From the IMG/VR virus record IMGVR_UViG_3300029263_000815, positions 1 to 37,665 of that record: a stretch of 37,665 nucleotides of DNA; one strand, 5' to 3'. Made by a program: the position numbers and the translations under genes. Below the pieces are notes generated by a model. It worked only from the letters and a program-made list of their open reading frames with translations, was not told the DNA's origin and did not search any database. Positions 8,982 to 19,021 of the stretch are shown one piece after another. The first letter of the stretch is position 1. The number at the start of each line of letters is the position of its first letter. The stretch comes from a virus.

Positions 8982-11066
8982 TTAAGATATATCAAATTCT
9001 TCTCCTCTATCATTAGTTCCTAAAGTTTTCGGTCTACCTGAGTCAAACCATTTTTCAAACTCAACAAAAGTGTTTTTCTTTTTATTTTGTTTTCTAAATT
9101 TTTGCCATTTTGGATTTAATTCTAATTGTATTTCTCTTTTTTCTTTTGGATTAAGTTTCCTATCACTCCATGGAGTATCTCCATACCCATCATTTGTATT
9201 ATTAGGAGATGTTATTACATCTGAATTTTTAACCACTGGAGTTTCAACCACTGAAGTTTCAACCACTGAGGGTTGGGTTGAAGTTATTGGTGGTGTTACG
9301 CTCGGATCTGTTCTATCATTTAAAACTTCTTTTTGAAATTTTTGAATTTTAGCATTCATCATATCATAAGTTAAAACTGAATCAGTTTTTGTGTCATAAA
9401 TACTACCTTCGTTTATAGCTTTCGTAAGATCTTTAACATATTTTTCTTTTTGTTTTTCCATCTCTTTTCTTTGAGGACCATTATCGTCTCCTTTGTCTAA
9501 TATAGGTTGACCAGTAGGTCCAAGTCGTACATCTTTAGTTTCAGCAAGATCAGCTAAATAATCTGCTTCGAATGCATCTGTTTGATCATCAATAACATCT
9601 TGAGTAACAACTATAAAGTCTTTTAAAGCTTCATTATTTACTTGATCATTATTTAACATGTCTGTTAACACTAGGCCAGCATCAATTCTTCCTTTACCTT
9701 TTTCAATTCTATATTTAGGATCTTTAGCGTAAGTTTTTTCTAAAGTATCTTTAAAGGTATTTAAATTATATTGAGTTTCAGTTACGCTATTTAAAGTGCT
9801 AGATGCAATGTTATCAGCTTGTACGTTATTTTTTAACCAATGTTTTTGATACATTATATTAAATATATCTTTTTGTTCATCAGTTAAATTGCTTTCTAAA
9901 TCAAACATATAATCACCGCTGTTATCAGAATCATTTATCATAGCAAAAACTTCACCACCTATTGGATCCCCTTCTTTTAAATTTTCTTTAGTATATTTAC
10001 CTTTAAACAATGGGTTGTTTATAAAATTCTCTTCAGTTAATTCTATGTTTTGCATTTGAGTGTTTGCATAACCTAAAGCACTTTTACGATTTTTATTAGT
10101 AACAAACATGCCTTCTACAGTTGCTTCAGAATTTACCGCAAACTTTGTATTTTGCATCATTTTATCGTAATTTGATTCAAACATTTGTACTGACGTGGTG
10201 GATCCATCACTTTTTCTAGTATACGCTAGTTTTGTTGGTGTTAAATACTCAGGATTTAGTCCAGCGCTATTAACCTTTGTAGAGTACTCAGGGGTACCAT
10301 CATCCTTAGTGCCTGTTATTTGAAAAAAATTACCACCATTATTTATTACTTGTTTATTCCATTCACCATTACCATTTGGATCTGATATTGTTGTTACAAC
10401 AGATTGATCTTGATCACTAAGTCTTTGTAACAAAGCGGTATCAATAGTTTCTACTAGTTTTCCTTCTCCATCAAAAATATCCCAAACTAATTGTCCATCT
10501 TGTTTTCTAGGTTGTCTAGAGCCAGGCATTTGACCATCAAAAATACTAAAAGCCTCTATTGTATTTGCTTGTTCACCAGTATAAATACCACCTGGTTTGT
10601 TTGCCGTATTACCATTTAAGCTTTTATTTATAATAGTTGTTGTTGCAGATATGTAACCTAAAGAATCAGTTAAGTTTGTTACTTGACCAAATATTTCGTT
10701 CATTCGTCTTTTATCTGCTCCAGGATTTTTACTTGTCCCCAATGCAAGACCTTCAACTAATTGTTCATATTCTCTTATATCACCTTCATAAAATTTAGCC
10801 CAATCAACTTCTCTAATTTTATTATTTTGATTAGCAGCTGTTCTAGCAACAGATCTTTGCATTAAAGTAACATCGTCTGCTCCTTTTTTTATTAATTTAT
10901 CAACTCTTAAATCTTCTTTTTCTTTTTTAAATCTTATTTCTTTTTGTCGTGCTTGATAACCTTGCATACTCATTGCAAAGCTTTTAGCAATCGTTCCTTG
11001 TAAAGCGGCTAAATTTTGACCTGATGATCTATCGACTATTGGTGTTGGACTTTCGTATGCTCCCAT
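8982..11066 (-). CDS. Putative internal virion protein (T7 gp15-position), 694 residues
   Basis: No family is recognised from motifs. The N-terminus is Gln/Lys-rich and helical (SMQGYQARQKEIRFKKEKED). The middle alternates polar helices with some beta-like stretches. Residues about 575-615 are a Thr/Pro/Val-rich linker containing repeated VVET, before a basic C-terminal segment. It lies between a 262-residue glycine/glutamine-rich protein and the 2452-residue giant protein. T7 encodes its ejection proteins gp14 (about 196), gp15 (about 747) and gp16 (about 1318) in the same order and rising size. On that basis a role in the internal core or ejection tube is likely. It could instead be a different tail or core component. 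The gene starts 48 bases after the 262-residue gene ends. Confidence 0.6.
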   Translation of the reverse strand: MGAYESPTPIVDRSSGQNLAALQGTIAKSFAMSMQGYQARQKEIRFKKEKEDLRVDKLIKKGADDVTLMQRSVARTAANQNNKIREVDWAKFYEGDIREYEQLVEGLALGTSKNPGADKRRMNEIFGQVTNLTDSLGYISATTTIINKSLNGNTANKPGGIYTGEQANTIEAFSIFDGQMPGSRQPRKQDGQLVWDIFDGEGKLVETIDTALLQRLSDQDQSVVTTISDPNGNGEWNKQVINNGGNFFQITGTKDDGTPEYSTKVNSAGLNPEYLTPTKLAYTRKSDGSTTSVQMFESNYDKMMQNTKFAVNSEATVEGMFVTNKNRKSALGYANTQMQNIELTEENFINNPLFKGKYTKENLKEGDPIGGEVFAMINDSDNSGDYMFDLESNLTDEQKDIFNIMYQKHWLKNNVQADNIASSTLNSVTETQYNLNTFKDTLEKTYAKDPKYRIEKGKGRIDAGLVLTDMLNNDQVNNEALKDFIVVTQDVIDDQTDAFEADYLADLAETKDVRLGPTGQPILDKGDDNGPQRKEMEKQKEKYVKDLTKAINEGSIYDTKTDSVLTYDMMNAKIQKFQKEVLNDRTDPSVTPPITSTQPSVVETSVVETPVVKNSDVITSPNNTNDGYGDTPWSDRKLNPKEKREIQLELNPKWQKFRKQNKKKNTFVEFEKWFDSGRPKTLGTNDRGEEFDIS
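9231..9270. repeat. 15-bp tandem repeat, about 2.7 copies
   Basis: Copies begin at 9231, 9246 and 9261 with the shared core AACCACTGAAGTTTC (first copy with one change). In the 694-residue gene they encode the VVETS/VVETP repeat of a linker region. Confidence 0.8.
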
Positions 11067-11114
11067 AATTAATTCGTGTTGTTTAAATAAGCTTTGTATA
11101 TGTTTTTATTGTAA

Positions 11115-11903
11115 TCATCGCTCTACCCATGGGGTATTAGATACCATGCTATTTTTAAAATCTTTATTTCCTTTTCCAAGCACTCCACCACCAGCCATAA
11201 AGCTACCAGCCATAGATGTTAAACCTCCAATAGCACCTGTTATAGCACCCATTTGATCGCTTGAAGCTTGCATTTGCTGTTGTTGTGCTCCACTTAATTG
11301 CGCTGCAACCCTATTTAATTGTTGCATTTGTCTACCTTCTTTGGCGTTAAACATAAATTGTTTTCCTGCAGCGTCAGCACCTTGAAGTCTTTGACCTTCT
11401 GATAAAGCAATACTTTGTTGCCTTTGTTTTTCTTGAAGTTTCATAGCATCAAGTTGTTGTTCACCTTGAGCTCTTAGTTTTTCATTAGCAACTTCTTGTT
11501 TTTCTATATCCGCGGCTATACCTTTTTTACTTTGTAAAGCGGCTTGAGCTAAAGCAGTTGCACCGCCTGCACTTGCGCCTGTAGCTCTAATAGTGTCTAG
11601 CGTGTTAGCTAATGCCATATCTGATTGTTCAAATTGTATTTCTGCGGCTTGAGTAGCAACTGATAAGTTTGCAAAAGGATTAGAAAGTTCACCACTAAGA
11701 TCTGAAGCTAAAGAACTTAAATCTCTTGTTCCAGCGTAAGGATTAACTATAGATTGTCTATTACTTTCTAAACTAGCTAGCTCAGCACTTAATCTACGTG
11801 CATTATCTGCAGCTTCTCTTTTTCTGTTTTTAGCAGCTCCAAAACCTAATATACCAGAAGCAATCTGAGATCCTCCTATTATTATTCCTAAGGTTACCGA
11901 CAT
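11115..11903 (-). CDS. Putative internal virion protein (T7 gp14-position), 262 residues
   Basis: The N-terminus has a glycine-rich hydrophobic stretch (about 4-24, LGIIIGGSQIASGILGFG). A long Ala/Gln/Glu-rich region (about 30-215) follows, predicted helical and probably coiled-coil, then a second Gly/Met-rich hydrophobic stretch near 220-245. This pattern of two membrane-compatible segments around a helical bundle is typical of podovirus internal virion proteins such as T7 gp14, which form a pore in the outer membrane. It follows the nozzle-type genes and precedes the 694- and 2452-residue genes, the T7 order. The assignment is from composition and position; no sequence-level homology was established. 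Confidence 0.6.
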   Translation of the reverse strand: MSVTLGIIIGGSQIASGILGFGAAKNRKREAADNARRLSAELASLESNRQSIVNPYAGTRDLSSLASDLSGELSNPFANLSVATQAAEIQFEQSDMALANTLDTIRATGASAGGATALAQAALQSKKGIAADIEKQEVANEKLRAQGEQQLDAMKLQEKQRQQSIALSEGQRLQGADAAGKQFMFNAKEGRQMQQLNRVAAQLSGAQQQQMQASSDQMGAITGAIGGLTSMAGSFMAGGGVLGKGNKDFKNSMVSNTPWVER

Positions 11904-11928
11904 AATTTATTGTTTTAATTGTTTATAC

Positions 11929-13806
11929 TTAATATGATGATTGTGAAATATTTGAAGAAACGGCAAATAATTCTTTTTTACCATAACCGCCAGCGCCTGA
12001 TTTATTATTATTTAATGTCAATGTTGTTTCAGCGAAGAAACCTTTAACTCCTGACACATTTTGACCAAATAAAATTTCACCATTTTGTGCATCAGTATTA
12101 TTTATTAAATTAGCAAAATATTTATTTTCTTTTCTTTTAAAATTATTTACAAATATATTAGACTCTAAAGATTCTAAACTAATAGGTTGAAAATATTTAA
12201 AAACCGGTAAAGCAACCGCAGCAATGTCTGTATTAAGTGTAGTTGGTGTGATTGCTGAATAAACTCTTGAAGCCTTAAAAGATGTCATTTCCCATTCAGT
12301 ACCACCTTCATATTCGATTGTTTTAAAATTTTTAACAATAGAAGGATTAGAATTTAAAACTAAAGTAACTTTAGAATCATATGTAGTATTGTAAAAATTA
12401 GAATATTTATTAGCGTTGTTTGGATTTAGCTTATGATGTTGCCATATAGATGATCCTAATGGTTGTATGGAGAAAAAATTTGCTCCAGAACTTAACATAT
12501 CACCAGGTTTAAAACTTAAAAAACTTGTCCATCCTAGAACAGTTTCGTCAAAAGCAATAGTTCTGTAGTTACCATCAGTTTTTTGAATAGACAATATGTA
12601 ATTTTTAGTATGCATGTCCCAAGCGCCAACAATTTTATTTACAGGTTGAGAAAGGTTTGTTACGTTACTAATACCAGATAGTTCATCTCTAAAAAAATCA
12701 TGCATACCATATGAAGATATTTCTGTTATACCATCTCTTGATAACCTTAACACGCAGTTTCTTTTTCTGTCTGTAAAATACTTTCTATAACCATATACAG
12801 CAAAACTTTTTGGATCTTTAGAAATTCCATAAAGCCCAGCATAAGGAATTATCTGACCTATTACAACGTTACTAGCCGTACTTAAAGGAACCCCTTCTGC
12901 TGAATATATAGCATCTTTGTCTATTAATGCTCTACTTACTTTTTCTTCTTGAAATATAATTAAATTATTATCTTCTGCGTATAATTTTTGTATAGAAGCG
13001 TTTATAGGATCAACAGTTTTAACTATGTCTTCACCTATAGAAAATTGATTACTATTGTTTATGCCGGTTCTAGAATTGTAAATTCCAGAATATATCATAG
13101 AACTTAATCTATGTTGCTGCTGTGGATTATCTTCTACAATAAAAGCTCTTACACCTAAATCTACCGTTGTGTTGTTAAAACCACCTCTTATTCTTGATTC
13201 TTCAATATACCAATCGTTTACTGTGCTTCCAGCGTAACCCGAAGGAATATAAGTAAAATCATTTATATTAGTAAAGTTTAATATATCATCAAGTGCAACG
13301 TTTTGTGAAGAATCTATAAAGACTTGAGTTGTTCCATTAACATTAAAAGTATAATTAATAGTTTTAACAACTGAACTAAACGGATTAGTAAGATTAGTTA
13401 CGGTTTGTCCAGTTCCAACTTTTTTGTTTGGATTTATTGTTAATGCTGTGCTTGTGCTAGCTGCAGAAGCTTCTGCTTGAAAAGTTAACACTGTACCAAC
13501 ATTTAACTCTGTAGAAATTAGAGGAGCTATGTTAAATATTTGTGTAGATTCTACCCCTGCTACAGTTACAGGTCCATTAATATTACCAATTATTACACCA
13601 TCAACTAAAACAGCATCCCCATTACCCGATCCCGTAACCCCATACTGAATATTAGCATTAGGTAATCTTAATCCAAATGTTGTAGCACCTTGCGGAACAA
13701 CATCAGAGGTTTCTCCACTTGATACCGTACTACGTATTGGTTGTATACTTTTTATTCTCTTTAGCCAAAAGGTATTATAAAATTTTAATTCAAGTGTTGC
13801 CGCCAT
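11929..13806 (-). CDS. Tail nozzle / stabilization-type protein, 625 residues
   Basis: The protein is beta-rich. Its central part (about 215-460) carries segments that I recognise from the tail stabilization proteins of crAss-like podoviruses. Examples are IQKLYAEDNNLIIFQEEKVS, YGISKDPKSFAVYGYRKYF and CVLRLSRDGITEISSYGM followed by HDFFRDEL. These proteins are compared with P22 gp10 and T7 gp12, beta-propeller proteins that form the tail nozzle. The N-terminal third is Thr/Asn/Gly-rich and probably an inserted beta domain. The upstream 1725-residue gene carries the usual N-terminal signature of the same family, so the nozzle may be split across two genes here. Virion location is near certain; exact position in the tail is inferred. 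Confidence 0.72.
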   Translation of the reverse strand: MAATLELKFYNTFWLKRIKSIQPIRSTVSSGETSDVVPQGATTFGLRLPNANIQYGVTGSGNGDAVLVDGVIIGNINGPVTVAGVESTQIFNIAPLISTELNVGTVLTFQAEASAASTSTALTINPNKKVGTGQTVTNLTNPFSSVVKTINYTFNVNGTTQVFIDSSQNVALDDILNFTNINDFTYIPSGYAGSTVNDWYIEESRIRGGFNNTTVDLGVRAFIVEDNPQQQHRLSSMIYSGIYNSRTGINNSNQFSIGEDIVKTVDPINASIQKLYAEDNNLIIFQEEKVSRALIDKDAIYSAEGVPLSTASNVVIGQIIPYAGLYGISKDPKSFAVYGYRKYFTDRKRNCVLRLSRDGITEISSYGMHDFFRDELSGISNVTNLSQPVNKIVGAWDMHTKNYILSIQKTDGNYRTIAFDETVLGWTSFLSFKPGDMLSSGANFFSIQPLGSSIWQHHKLNPNNANKYSNFYNTTYDSKVTLVLNSNPSIVKNFKTIEYEGGTEWEMTSFKASRVYSAITPTTLNTDIAAVALPVFKYFQPISLESLESNIFVNNFKRKENKYFANLINNTDAQNGEILFGQNVSGVKGFFAETTLTLNNNKSGAGGYGKKELFAVSSNISQSSY

Positions 13807-13838
13807 AATTTATTATCACTTATTTTTTTGCATTATTA

Positions 13839-16800
13839 CTATCCGCTTGCTCCACCTGATTTTCTTAATAAAGGTTTTTGAACCCCTGTTGTTTGACCAG
13901 AGTTCCCATAATTATAAACAAACGGTGCGGTTGCAAAAGGTACACCGTTTTCAGTAGCAGCACCAACCCGCGCCGGATTTGGTAACATTTTTGCTGTAAA
14001 ATTATAATCATCATATTCACCTACCACTGTAAACGCTGGGGTTGTTGACGTAACAACATCTGTTACGTTCCAAGGATAGCAAGGTAAACTAGTACTGTAA
14101 GCATTTCCACCAGGACCTACGGTAGTCCAATCAGCAGGGTTTTGTAAAGTAAAAGAGTTTTGAAATCTTGTTACATATTCTCCGTAAGCAGTTCCTGCAA
14201 AATTAGTAGCATTGCTTCCACCACTGCTTCCACCTCCAGGGGTAAGATTAAGATCACTACTAGGAGCTCCAACCGCATATCTATAGCTTTTAGGTGTTGT
14301 ATTAGCTAATGTTCCATAATTAATAGCCGCATTAGTACCACTTTTAGGAACTAAAACACAAACGTCGTTATACAAATCTTGACTATTAACAGAAACAAAA
14401 GGCATTTCAGCTGTAGCCGGCACATAGTCGGGATTATTAACATCTAAACCAATCATTACAATAGCATATTCTGTAGCTACATTGAATCCACCGGTAACAG
14501 GTGTTGGAAAAGCAAATATATATTGTTGGTATTTGAAAGTATTTAAAACGCTATTACTTGTAGACATGCCTAATTGTAATGTTGAAGCAGCTGTTGAATT
14601 TTCAAATTCATAACCATTTAAATCTACCGCTGGTAACCATTGGTTTGGCGTTGACCCTGGGTCTACAGCTTCTCTAGAATAAACATTAAAGCTATCAACA
14701 GCTGAATTTATAAAGCTTCCAACACCTCCAGCTTGAGTTTTTGTCTGAGACAAAGATATGTTAAATACAATTGTTCCAATTTTTTGATCAGAAAAAGCGT
14801 TTGGACGTTGTCCTAAATGCGTAGGAGCATTATTTGCTCCTGCTCCACCAACTCCTAAAACAGTATTTACTGTTCCACTTGCATCGGCCGTGTCTGTTAA
14901 ACCAGTACCAGCAAAATCACTGTTAGTTAGTGTTTCATCGGAAATATACCAACAAGCGTTATATTTTATATTTGGGGAAACAGCTTGAACAGTGTTTATA
15001 GGGAAAAAACCAGGATTAGATGGATCTACACAAGGTGATATACAACCTGGTGTTAAAGGGGCGTTTCCAACTATAACAGTTAACGTTCCTTGAACAGATT
15101 CAAATTTAGTTCCTTCTATAACAGTGTTATCAGCGTTTATTAACACAGCATCTTTTAGTTTTATAACTAAATCATAGCTGCCTGGAACCGTAATAGCTGC
15201 ATCCATAGTTAAAGATCCTTGTGGGGTTAAGCTAAAATATGGTGGATTAAGTATTGTACCATTTCCATCTTTTTGTGAGTCTATGTTAAAAGCTAAAGAA
15301 TTTTGTTTAGACGAAGCAGCTATGCTACCATTTTCAGCATTTGTCATCATGTTTCTTAATTCTCCTGCATCTCCTTGGCCAACCTGTAAATCTTGCAATT
15401 GCGAAGGACTAATTGTTGGAGCAATATTACCAAGATCTCCTTTAAAACTTTGTACTGTTCCTTCAAAATTAAAATTAAATTCAAAATATTCGGTGGGCGT
15501 AAAATTATTTATTGATCTATTGTAGTCAAAAGTAAATGAATTACTCGCGCTTGGCCGTATATTCCAAGGTCCTGTATATGTTCCACCTATAACACCATCA
15601 GTTACGTAACTAGCTCCGTCTGGTCTAACTAATTCAAATTGAGTTGTAACATCAGCTTCATTCCCATCTCTAACAGTAAAAGTATTAATTATTTTATCAA
15701 CTTCAACGCCAGCAGTGTCTACAGGTTTAAAATCATTGCTACACAGAAGAGTATCAAGTGGAGTTGCTTCCGTAAGTAAAAAATTAAAATCACTAAATCC
15801 AGCGGCGCCGGTAAAACCACTTAATATATCTGCATTTAAATCAGATATTAAACCTGTTGTTGTGGATTCCCAGTATATATCTAAAATAGATTCTACAGGT
15901 TCTGTTTCGTATATAGCTAAATGTGGAACCATTGTGTTTGTAGATACACCAATTTTTTTAGAAGTAGATACTCTACCTATTAAAGGATTTGTGTTTAATT
16001 GGTATAAATTTCCAATACCTATAGCATCAAGATCTTCTTCCCCTTCCATACCTGAATCATTAGCTGTTTCTATATTCACAACAGTATCCGATAAGTTTCC
16101 TGGAAAAAATTGAACATTAGATGTTGCTGTATTCTCTACTCTACCAAATAATTGAACAGAACTTGAAAATTGTTTTTGATCTGGTCCAACCTCACCTAAA
16201 TCTCTAGGTATTTTGTTTATGTTATCATTTAGTAAAACTATATTTGCTGTTTCATTTATTTCGTCTAATGGAAAAGGAGTTGCACCGCTTTTTTGTTTTG
16301 GATAACCATTTAAAATACCAGGAATAAATGCGTTGTAGTAATCTTGTTCTTGTTGTTTTACAACAATTTTATAAGAATACCACCCAGCTTGATTTAAGCT
16401 GTAAGCAAATTTTATATCAGGAGCTACCGCAGGTACCGACAATGAATAAAGACTTTTGTTAATTTCATCTTTTGTATACACGGTATATGCAGAACCAGTT
16501 ATTGTAATTTTTTCGATTTCAACGTAATCAACATATTCTCCTCTTAAATAATCACCAACTATAGGTATACCAACTGGCACAGAGCCTCCTCTACTAAAAG
16601 TTAATGGATAAGTAGTTGTGCTACCTCCTTGTGGTCCTGCATAACCTGGAGCAGTAGGTTTATTTATTTGAACAGCCCAAGCCGCAAATGGAGATAATCC
16701 ACCCGCGCTATTAGATCCTAATATTGCTGTTACCACTGCCCCATTTAAATGTGAATTAGCCGCTATACTAGTTGTTATCACATCGCCAACTTGAATATTA

Positions 16801-19016
16801 GCTAAAGTACCGGTATTAGCTGTTATAGTGATTGTGCTAGTGGTGTTTGTGCCTTGAATAGGTTGGATTGTGTCATTTTCAAAATAGTTAACTCCTCCAG
16901 AACCACTAAACCCACCAACTACAGCGCTTGTAATTACACCACCAAAACCGACACTTAATATGTTAATTTTCATATTGGATCCTGTTCCAGTGAGAGTAGT
17001 TGTTGCTAAATTATCGCCAACCGTATAACCTGTTCCTCCATTAGTAATTGCTAATGTTGCTGCCATGTCAATAGAACAAGTGGTTTGACAAGTGCTACTT
17101 ACACCTCCCCTAGTACCCCAGTTTGCAATTACAGTACCACCAATAGATGTTGGGGTAAACTCGTATTTAAAACCAGGAACATTTAAAACAGGTATAGTTG
17201 TTGGAGTATTTATTATTGGTGTAGTGCCAGAAATATCAAAACCTGTGTTACCACCTTTAGATTGTGCGTAAAGACCTGGATCACTTCCTATTTCCCAAGG
17301 TGTTACATTAGGAAGTCTTGTAGGTGCACTAATATATGTACCGGATGAATCTCCAGTTGCAATTGCATCTGGAAAAAAAACATTTAAAGCGTCTCCAAAC
17401 CAATCTTTTATTGGAGAAACGGAAGATTCATTAGCATCGTTATAAGGAGCGTAAACAGTTGAAGCACCAAATTTAATATTATTTAATACTCTTGTGCCGG
17501 CAATAGCATTTGAAAGAATAACAGAACTTTGCCTTCCCCATTTATCAGCTAAAATGATACCAACTTGATAGTTTCTATTTTGTTTTAAAGAACTGTTAGG
17601 ATATTCTATCCAATTATTAACATTAGGTGTTGTTCTTTTTCTTCCTACACCAACTTCATACGTTATTCCATTTGTTGGTGGACTGTATTTGTTATAAAAA
17701 TTACCATAAATAATTCTATTACCTGCGCTTTCTTGAGCTAGAGCCCTGACAGGTATTTGATCATAAACTCTAATTGTTTGAGCTTCTGTTAAAGTTTTGT
17801 ATGGTTTGCTGGATTGATAATTAAAGCTAAAAACATTAGTAGAGCTAGTTAGTATACGTGTTGAATTTATAGTTTCTAAAACTTTAGCAACTAAAGCATC
17901 AGACTCTTTATATAAAATATCAATTTCAATAATTTTATAAGTTTTATCATTTTCACCTCCAATTTTACTACCTACATCTGGTAAAGGTATAAGTAATTCA
18001 ATATTTTGAACGCTATTTTCCATCCAATTAATGATTGTACTTCTATAAGCATTTTCTTCATTTTCATTTAAAAAATATCCTTTTTGACTAGGTATGTAAG
18101 CAGGTTGAGTGAAAGGTGCAAATGTAGAATATTCTCCATCACTATATCTATATCTATAGCTAAATCTTACAAATTTATCCAATAAAAAATTAGGATCACC
18201 AGGCCAATTTGCATTGCTTTTTTCATTGGTCATAGTTGTTATTGCAAAATACAATAAATCTCCAGTCGTAAAAGCTTTTTGAGATGACAATGTTATTAGT
18301 AAAGAATTTATTGCGGTTACAAAAACATACTGATTAGCTTCTATTATCGCGTCTCCAGCTGAATTAGTGCTTATCAAAGTCATACCTATTTCAATTCCAG
18401 TAGCATTAGCAACAGCGACCACAGAACTAGTTTGAGTTGTTGTAGAAGTGGTTTGAACGTGTTTAATTAATTGAATAGGCTCAAATGGACTAAACTTAGC
18501 TACAGAAATATCAGATTCTTGAGTGTAATAACCTAAACTATTGGTTACATTTATAACTCTTGGTTGATTTCTATTGTCAGTAAAAAACAATAAATCTTCT
18601 ATTAAATTAATACCAACAACAGGAAAACTTGTAGAAAAGTTTAAAAACTTTCCTTCCACTAAAATATTCCATGGGTTTCCGCTATTAAAATTTGATCCAT
18701 CAGCTTTTATAACTACAATATAATGATTTACAGAAGTACTAATTAAATTCTCAACAGATATATTGTCGGTAAAAAAAGCATATATAAGTTCATTAGGTTC
18801 ATCATTATATGTTCCAATTATGTTTCCAGCTGTTACAGCTGTTCCATTTGATAAAAGAGCGTTACCTAGAACGTTTTCTAATGACCCTATGTTATTAGCT
18901 TCAGATTTACCTACAGATATGTTTTCTGCATCTCTATACTCACCATTAGGTATAAGTCTATTATCCAAGTCTTTATTCATTTTGGATCTTAGAAAAGTAT
19001 TCTTAATTTCTGCCAT
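13839..19016 (-). CDS. Large tail nozzle/fibre-type protein, 1725 residues, with cadherin/Ig-like region
   Basis: The N-terminus (KDLDNRLIPNGEYRDAENIS, then SLENVLGN) is the style found at the start of tail stabilization/nozzle proteins of Bacteroidota podoviruses. It is followed by repeated strands such as GTYNDEPNELIYAFFTDN, as in a beta-propeller. The middle and C-terminal parts are Gly/Thr/Asn-rich. They include a GIEIGMTLIS module near 205-260 and a cadherin- or Ig-like segment at about 1205-1320 (FSLTPQGSL, PGSYDLVIKLKDA). Such domains usually contact the cell surface. Virion role is well supported by context; whether it is nozzle, fibre or a fusion of both is open. The gene lies between the tail adaptor gene and the 625-residue nozzle-type gene, 32 bases upstream of the latter. 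Confidence 0.7.
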   Translation of the reverse strand: MAEIKNTFLRSKMNKDLDNRLIPNGEYRDAENISVGKSEANNIGSLENVLGNALLSNGTAVTAGNIIGTYNDEPNELIYAFFTDNISVENLISTSVNHYIVVIKADGSNFNSGNPWNILVEGKFLNFSTSFPVVGINLIEDLLFFTDNRNQPRVINVTNSLGYYTQESDISVAKFSPFEPIQLIKHVQTTSTTTQTSSVVAVANATGIEIGMTLISTNSAGDAIIEANQYVFVTAINSLLITLSSQKAFTTGDLLYFAITTMTNEKSNANWPGDPNFLLDKFVRFSYRYRYSDGEYSTFAPFTQPAYIPSQKGYFLNENEENAYRSTIINWMENSVQNIELLIPLPDVGSKIGGENDKTYKIIEIDILYKESDALVAKVLETINSTRILTSSTNVFSFNYQSSKPYKTLTEAQTIRVYDQIPVRALAQESAGNRIIYGNFYNKYSPPTNGITYEVGVGRKRTTPNVNNWIEYPNSSLKQNRNYQVGIILADKWGRQSSVILSNAIAGTRVLNNIKFGASTVYAPYNDANESSVSPIKDWFGDALNVFFPDAIATGDSSGTYISAPTRLPNVTPWEIGSDPGLYAQSKGGNTGFDISGTTPIINTPTTIPVLNVPGFKYEFTPTSIGGTVIANWGTRGGVSSTCQTTCSIDMAATLAITNGGTGYTVGDNLATTTLTGTGSNMKINILSVGFGGVITSAVVGGFSGSGGVNYFENDTIQPIQGTNTTSTITITANTGTLANIQVGDVITTSIAANSHLNGAVVTAILGSNSAGGLSPFAAWAVQINKPTAPGYAGPQGGSTTTYPLTFSRGGSVPVGIPIVGDYLRGEYVDYVEIEKITITGSAYTVYTKDEINKSLYSLSVPAVAPDIKFAYSLNQAGWYSYKIVVKQQEQDYYNAFIPGILNGYPKQKSGATPFPLDEINETANIVLLNDNINKIPRDLGEVGPDQKQFSSSVQLFGRVENTATSNVQFFPGNLSDTVVNIETANDSGMEGEEDLDAIGIGNLYQLNTNPLIGRVSTSKKIGVSTNTMVPHLAIYETEPVESILDIYWESTTTGLISDLNADILSGFTGAAGFSDFNFLLTEATPLDTLLCSNDFKPVDTAGVEVDKIINTFTVRDGNEADVTTQFELVRPDGASYVTDGVIGGTYTGPWNIRPSASNSFTFDYNRSINNFTPTEYFEFNFNFEGTVQSFKGDLGNIAPTISPSQLQDLQVGQGDAGELRNMMTNAENGSIAASSKQNSLAFNIDSQKDGNGTILNPPYFSLTPQGSLTMDAAITVPGSYDLVIKLKDAVLINADNTVIEGTKFESVQGTLTVIVGNAPLTPGCISPCVDPSNPGFFPINTVQAVSPNIKYNACWYISDETLTNSDFAGTGLTDTADASGTVNTVLGVGGAGANNAPTHLGQRPNAFSDQKIGTIVFNISLSQTKTQAGGVGSFINSAVDSFNVYSREAVDPGSTPNQWLPAVDLNGYEFENSTAASTLQLGMSTSNSVLNTFKYQQYIFAFPTPVTGGFNVATEYAIVMIGLDVNNPDYVPATAEMPFVSVNSQDLYNDVCVLVPKSGTNAAINYGTLANTTPKSYRYAVGAPSSDLNLTPGGGSSGGSNATNFAGTAYGEYVTRFQNSFTLQNPADWTTVGPGGNAYSTSLPCYPWNVTDVVTSTTPAFTVVGEYDDYNFTAKMLPNPARVGAATENGVPFATAPFVYNYGNSGQTTGVQKPLLRKSGGASG

Positions 19017-19021
19017 GTTTG

